DNA from: an uncultured Phycisphaerales bacterium
Lineage (GTDB): Bacteria; Planctomycetota; Phycisphaerae; Phycisphaerales; SM1A02
Assembly: GCA_946886375.1 (NCBI GenBank)
Contig: CAMPIL010000033.1
Coordinates: forward strand, 1 to 15,797
Direction: 5' to 3'
Length of the DNA stretch: 15,797 bases
The translations under genes were made by a program, and so were the position numbers. Shown here in pieces: positions 15,185 through 15,797 of the stretch (its first letter is position 1; every line of letters begins with the position of its first letter). The notes under the pieces are model-generated. The model saw only the letters and a list, made by a program, of their open reading frames with translations. It did no database searches and was not told where the DNA came from.

Positions 15185-15797
15185 ATGGTATGGACGCAGG
15201 TGGTGAACGCACAGCGGTCCCGCCACGGACCAAAGCACATGGCATGGCCAAGGCGGGCATGAACGGGGCAGGAACGCTGAAGCGGAAGAAGCCGGGCAGA
15301 GAAACCGAGCAGAGAAACGGGTCGGAGAAATCGGGCGGAGGAACGGGGGCGGAAAGCGAGGGGCCAGAGGAACGGAGCGAAGAACAGGGCAAAGAAACAG
15401 GGGCGGGATGAATGAAGTCAATCCGACAGGAGGGCTGGCCGCTCGCGGCGAGGCTTGAGTCGCGCGTGCAAGTGATCGCGGTGGCGGGCGATGAAGGCGC
15501 ACTCGCTGAAATGGAAAATCATCGGTTGGGTCAGCGCTTCTTCGCGTTGCGGCGCCGAACGGTGATGGCGTACCGGTTGAGATCGGGCTGAGCGCAGGCG
15601 AGGGCGGCGAGAGATGCAACAGGTATGGCGGCGGACAGTCAATGAGCCGAATGTCTTGCCCCCGGCGCAGCCAAAACGACTTTTCGTCATAATCCGTTGT
15701 ATCGAGACCACCGCACTGCTGTTTGCAACAGGTACAACAGAGATTTTGCACGCGGCGGAGCGGCGCCTCGGCAGTCGGCGAGCGCATCGCTGCCGGT
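15185..15797. other. Region upstream of the histidine kinase, no convincing gene
   Basis: Roughly 600 bases without a gene I can support. It contains a purine-rich minisatellite (15254-15411) and, between 15412 and 15797, short frames on both strands with no recognisable family. Minus-strand frames ending at 15418 and around 15537 have coding-like third-position composition over short stretches ('PDLNRYAITVRRRNAKKR', 'MIFHFSECAFIARHRDHL'). They lack a start with a ribosome site and may be remnants. An 11-bp direct repeat TGCAACAGGTA occurs at 15615-15625 and 15724-15734. Confidence 0.45.
15254..15411. repeat. Purine-rich 13-bp minisatellite
   Basis: A degenerate tandem array, clearest at 15293-15398. 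Eight units start at 15293, 15306, 15319, 15332, 15345, 15358, 15374 and 15386; six are exactly 13 nt, one is 16 and one is 12. Approximate consensus on the plus strand is SGGGCRGAGAAAC (13 nt). Two 11-nt units (15254-15275) and a partial unit after 15398 extend it. The plus strand is almost all purine, and the minus strand, the transcript sense of the histidine kinase leader, is almost all pyrimidine. Confidence 0.75.

Noticed and set aside
15190..15411. Plus-strand 73-residue frame through the purine-rich array
   Set aside because: Low-complexity Gly/Glu/Arg translation of the minisatellite with no ribosome site.
15418..15711. Minus-strand 97-residue frame upstream of the histidine kinase
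   Set aside because: Arg/His-rich, no family, no ribosome site, and two other frames are open over much of the same stretch; kept only as a possible remnant in the region note.

Overview
The window reads as chromosomal DNA of a G+C-rich planctomycete, most likely a Phycisphaerae-type lineage. This rests on several traits: a secreted hydrolase ending in two 'GxVNVNDLLAVxNxWG' dockerin-like repeats; a membrane protein with the C-terminal 'CxxCGYDLRG...CPECG' ribbon common in planctomycetes; two adjacent divergent ClpP paralogues; and a PUR-like small protein. No rRNA, tRNA, transposase, integrase or CRISPR array was seen. Taxonomy is inferred from protein style only.

Layout. Almost all genes lie on the minus strand, so the window is best read from right to left. 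From 15184 down to 13478 lies a cytoplasmic FHA-GAF-histidine kinase, preceded by about 600 bases holding a purine-rich 13-bp minisatellite and no convincing gene. Next come clpP2 and clpP1 (13304 to 11916) behind a plausible promoter. Then follow two overlapping lipoprotein genes (11732 to 10873) and a membrane-anchored peptidoglycan-amidase-like protein (10753 to 10094). From 9880 to 3552 is a compact same-strand series: Ser/Thr protein kinase, PqiA-like protein, PqiB-like MCE protein, purM, zinc-ribbon membrane protein and an M16 peptidase. Several of these are joined by GTGA or longer overlaps. The only clear plus-strand gene is the PUR-like gene at 3153-3518, with its own near-consensus promoter. 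Left of it are a two-CBS protein, the secreted alpha/beta hydrolase with an intrinsic terminator, and the N-terminal end of another secreted protein cut by the window edge.

How the genes may work together. Most products concern the envelope and proteostasis. PqiA-like and PqiB-like proteins form the core of a trans-envelope lipid transport system. The amidase-like protein and the lipoproteins face the periplasm. The two ClpPs probably form a mixed protease, since one carries Asn where the catalytic Asp should be. Two signalling proteins (a cytosolic Ser/Thr kinase and the FHA-histidine kinase) lie among them, without an obvious response regulator.

Most worth a second look: (i) ClpP1 with Asn175 in place of the catalytic Asp next to a second ClpP with a remodelled active-site motif; (ii) a PqiB-like protein with only two MCE domains whose C-terminal ~200 residues resemble a decayed trypsin-like fold; (iii) an amidase-like domain with Ser at the usual Zn-binding Cys position; (iv) the purine-rich minisatellite upstream of the histidine kinase.
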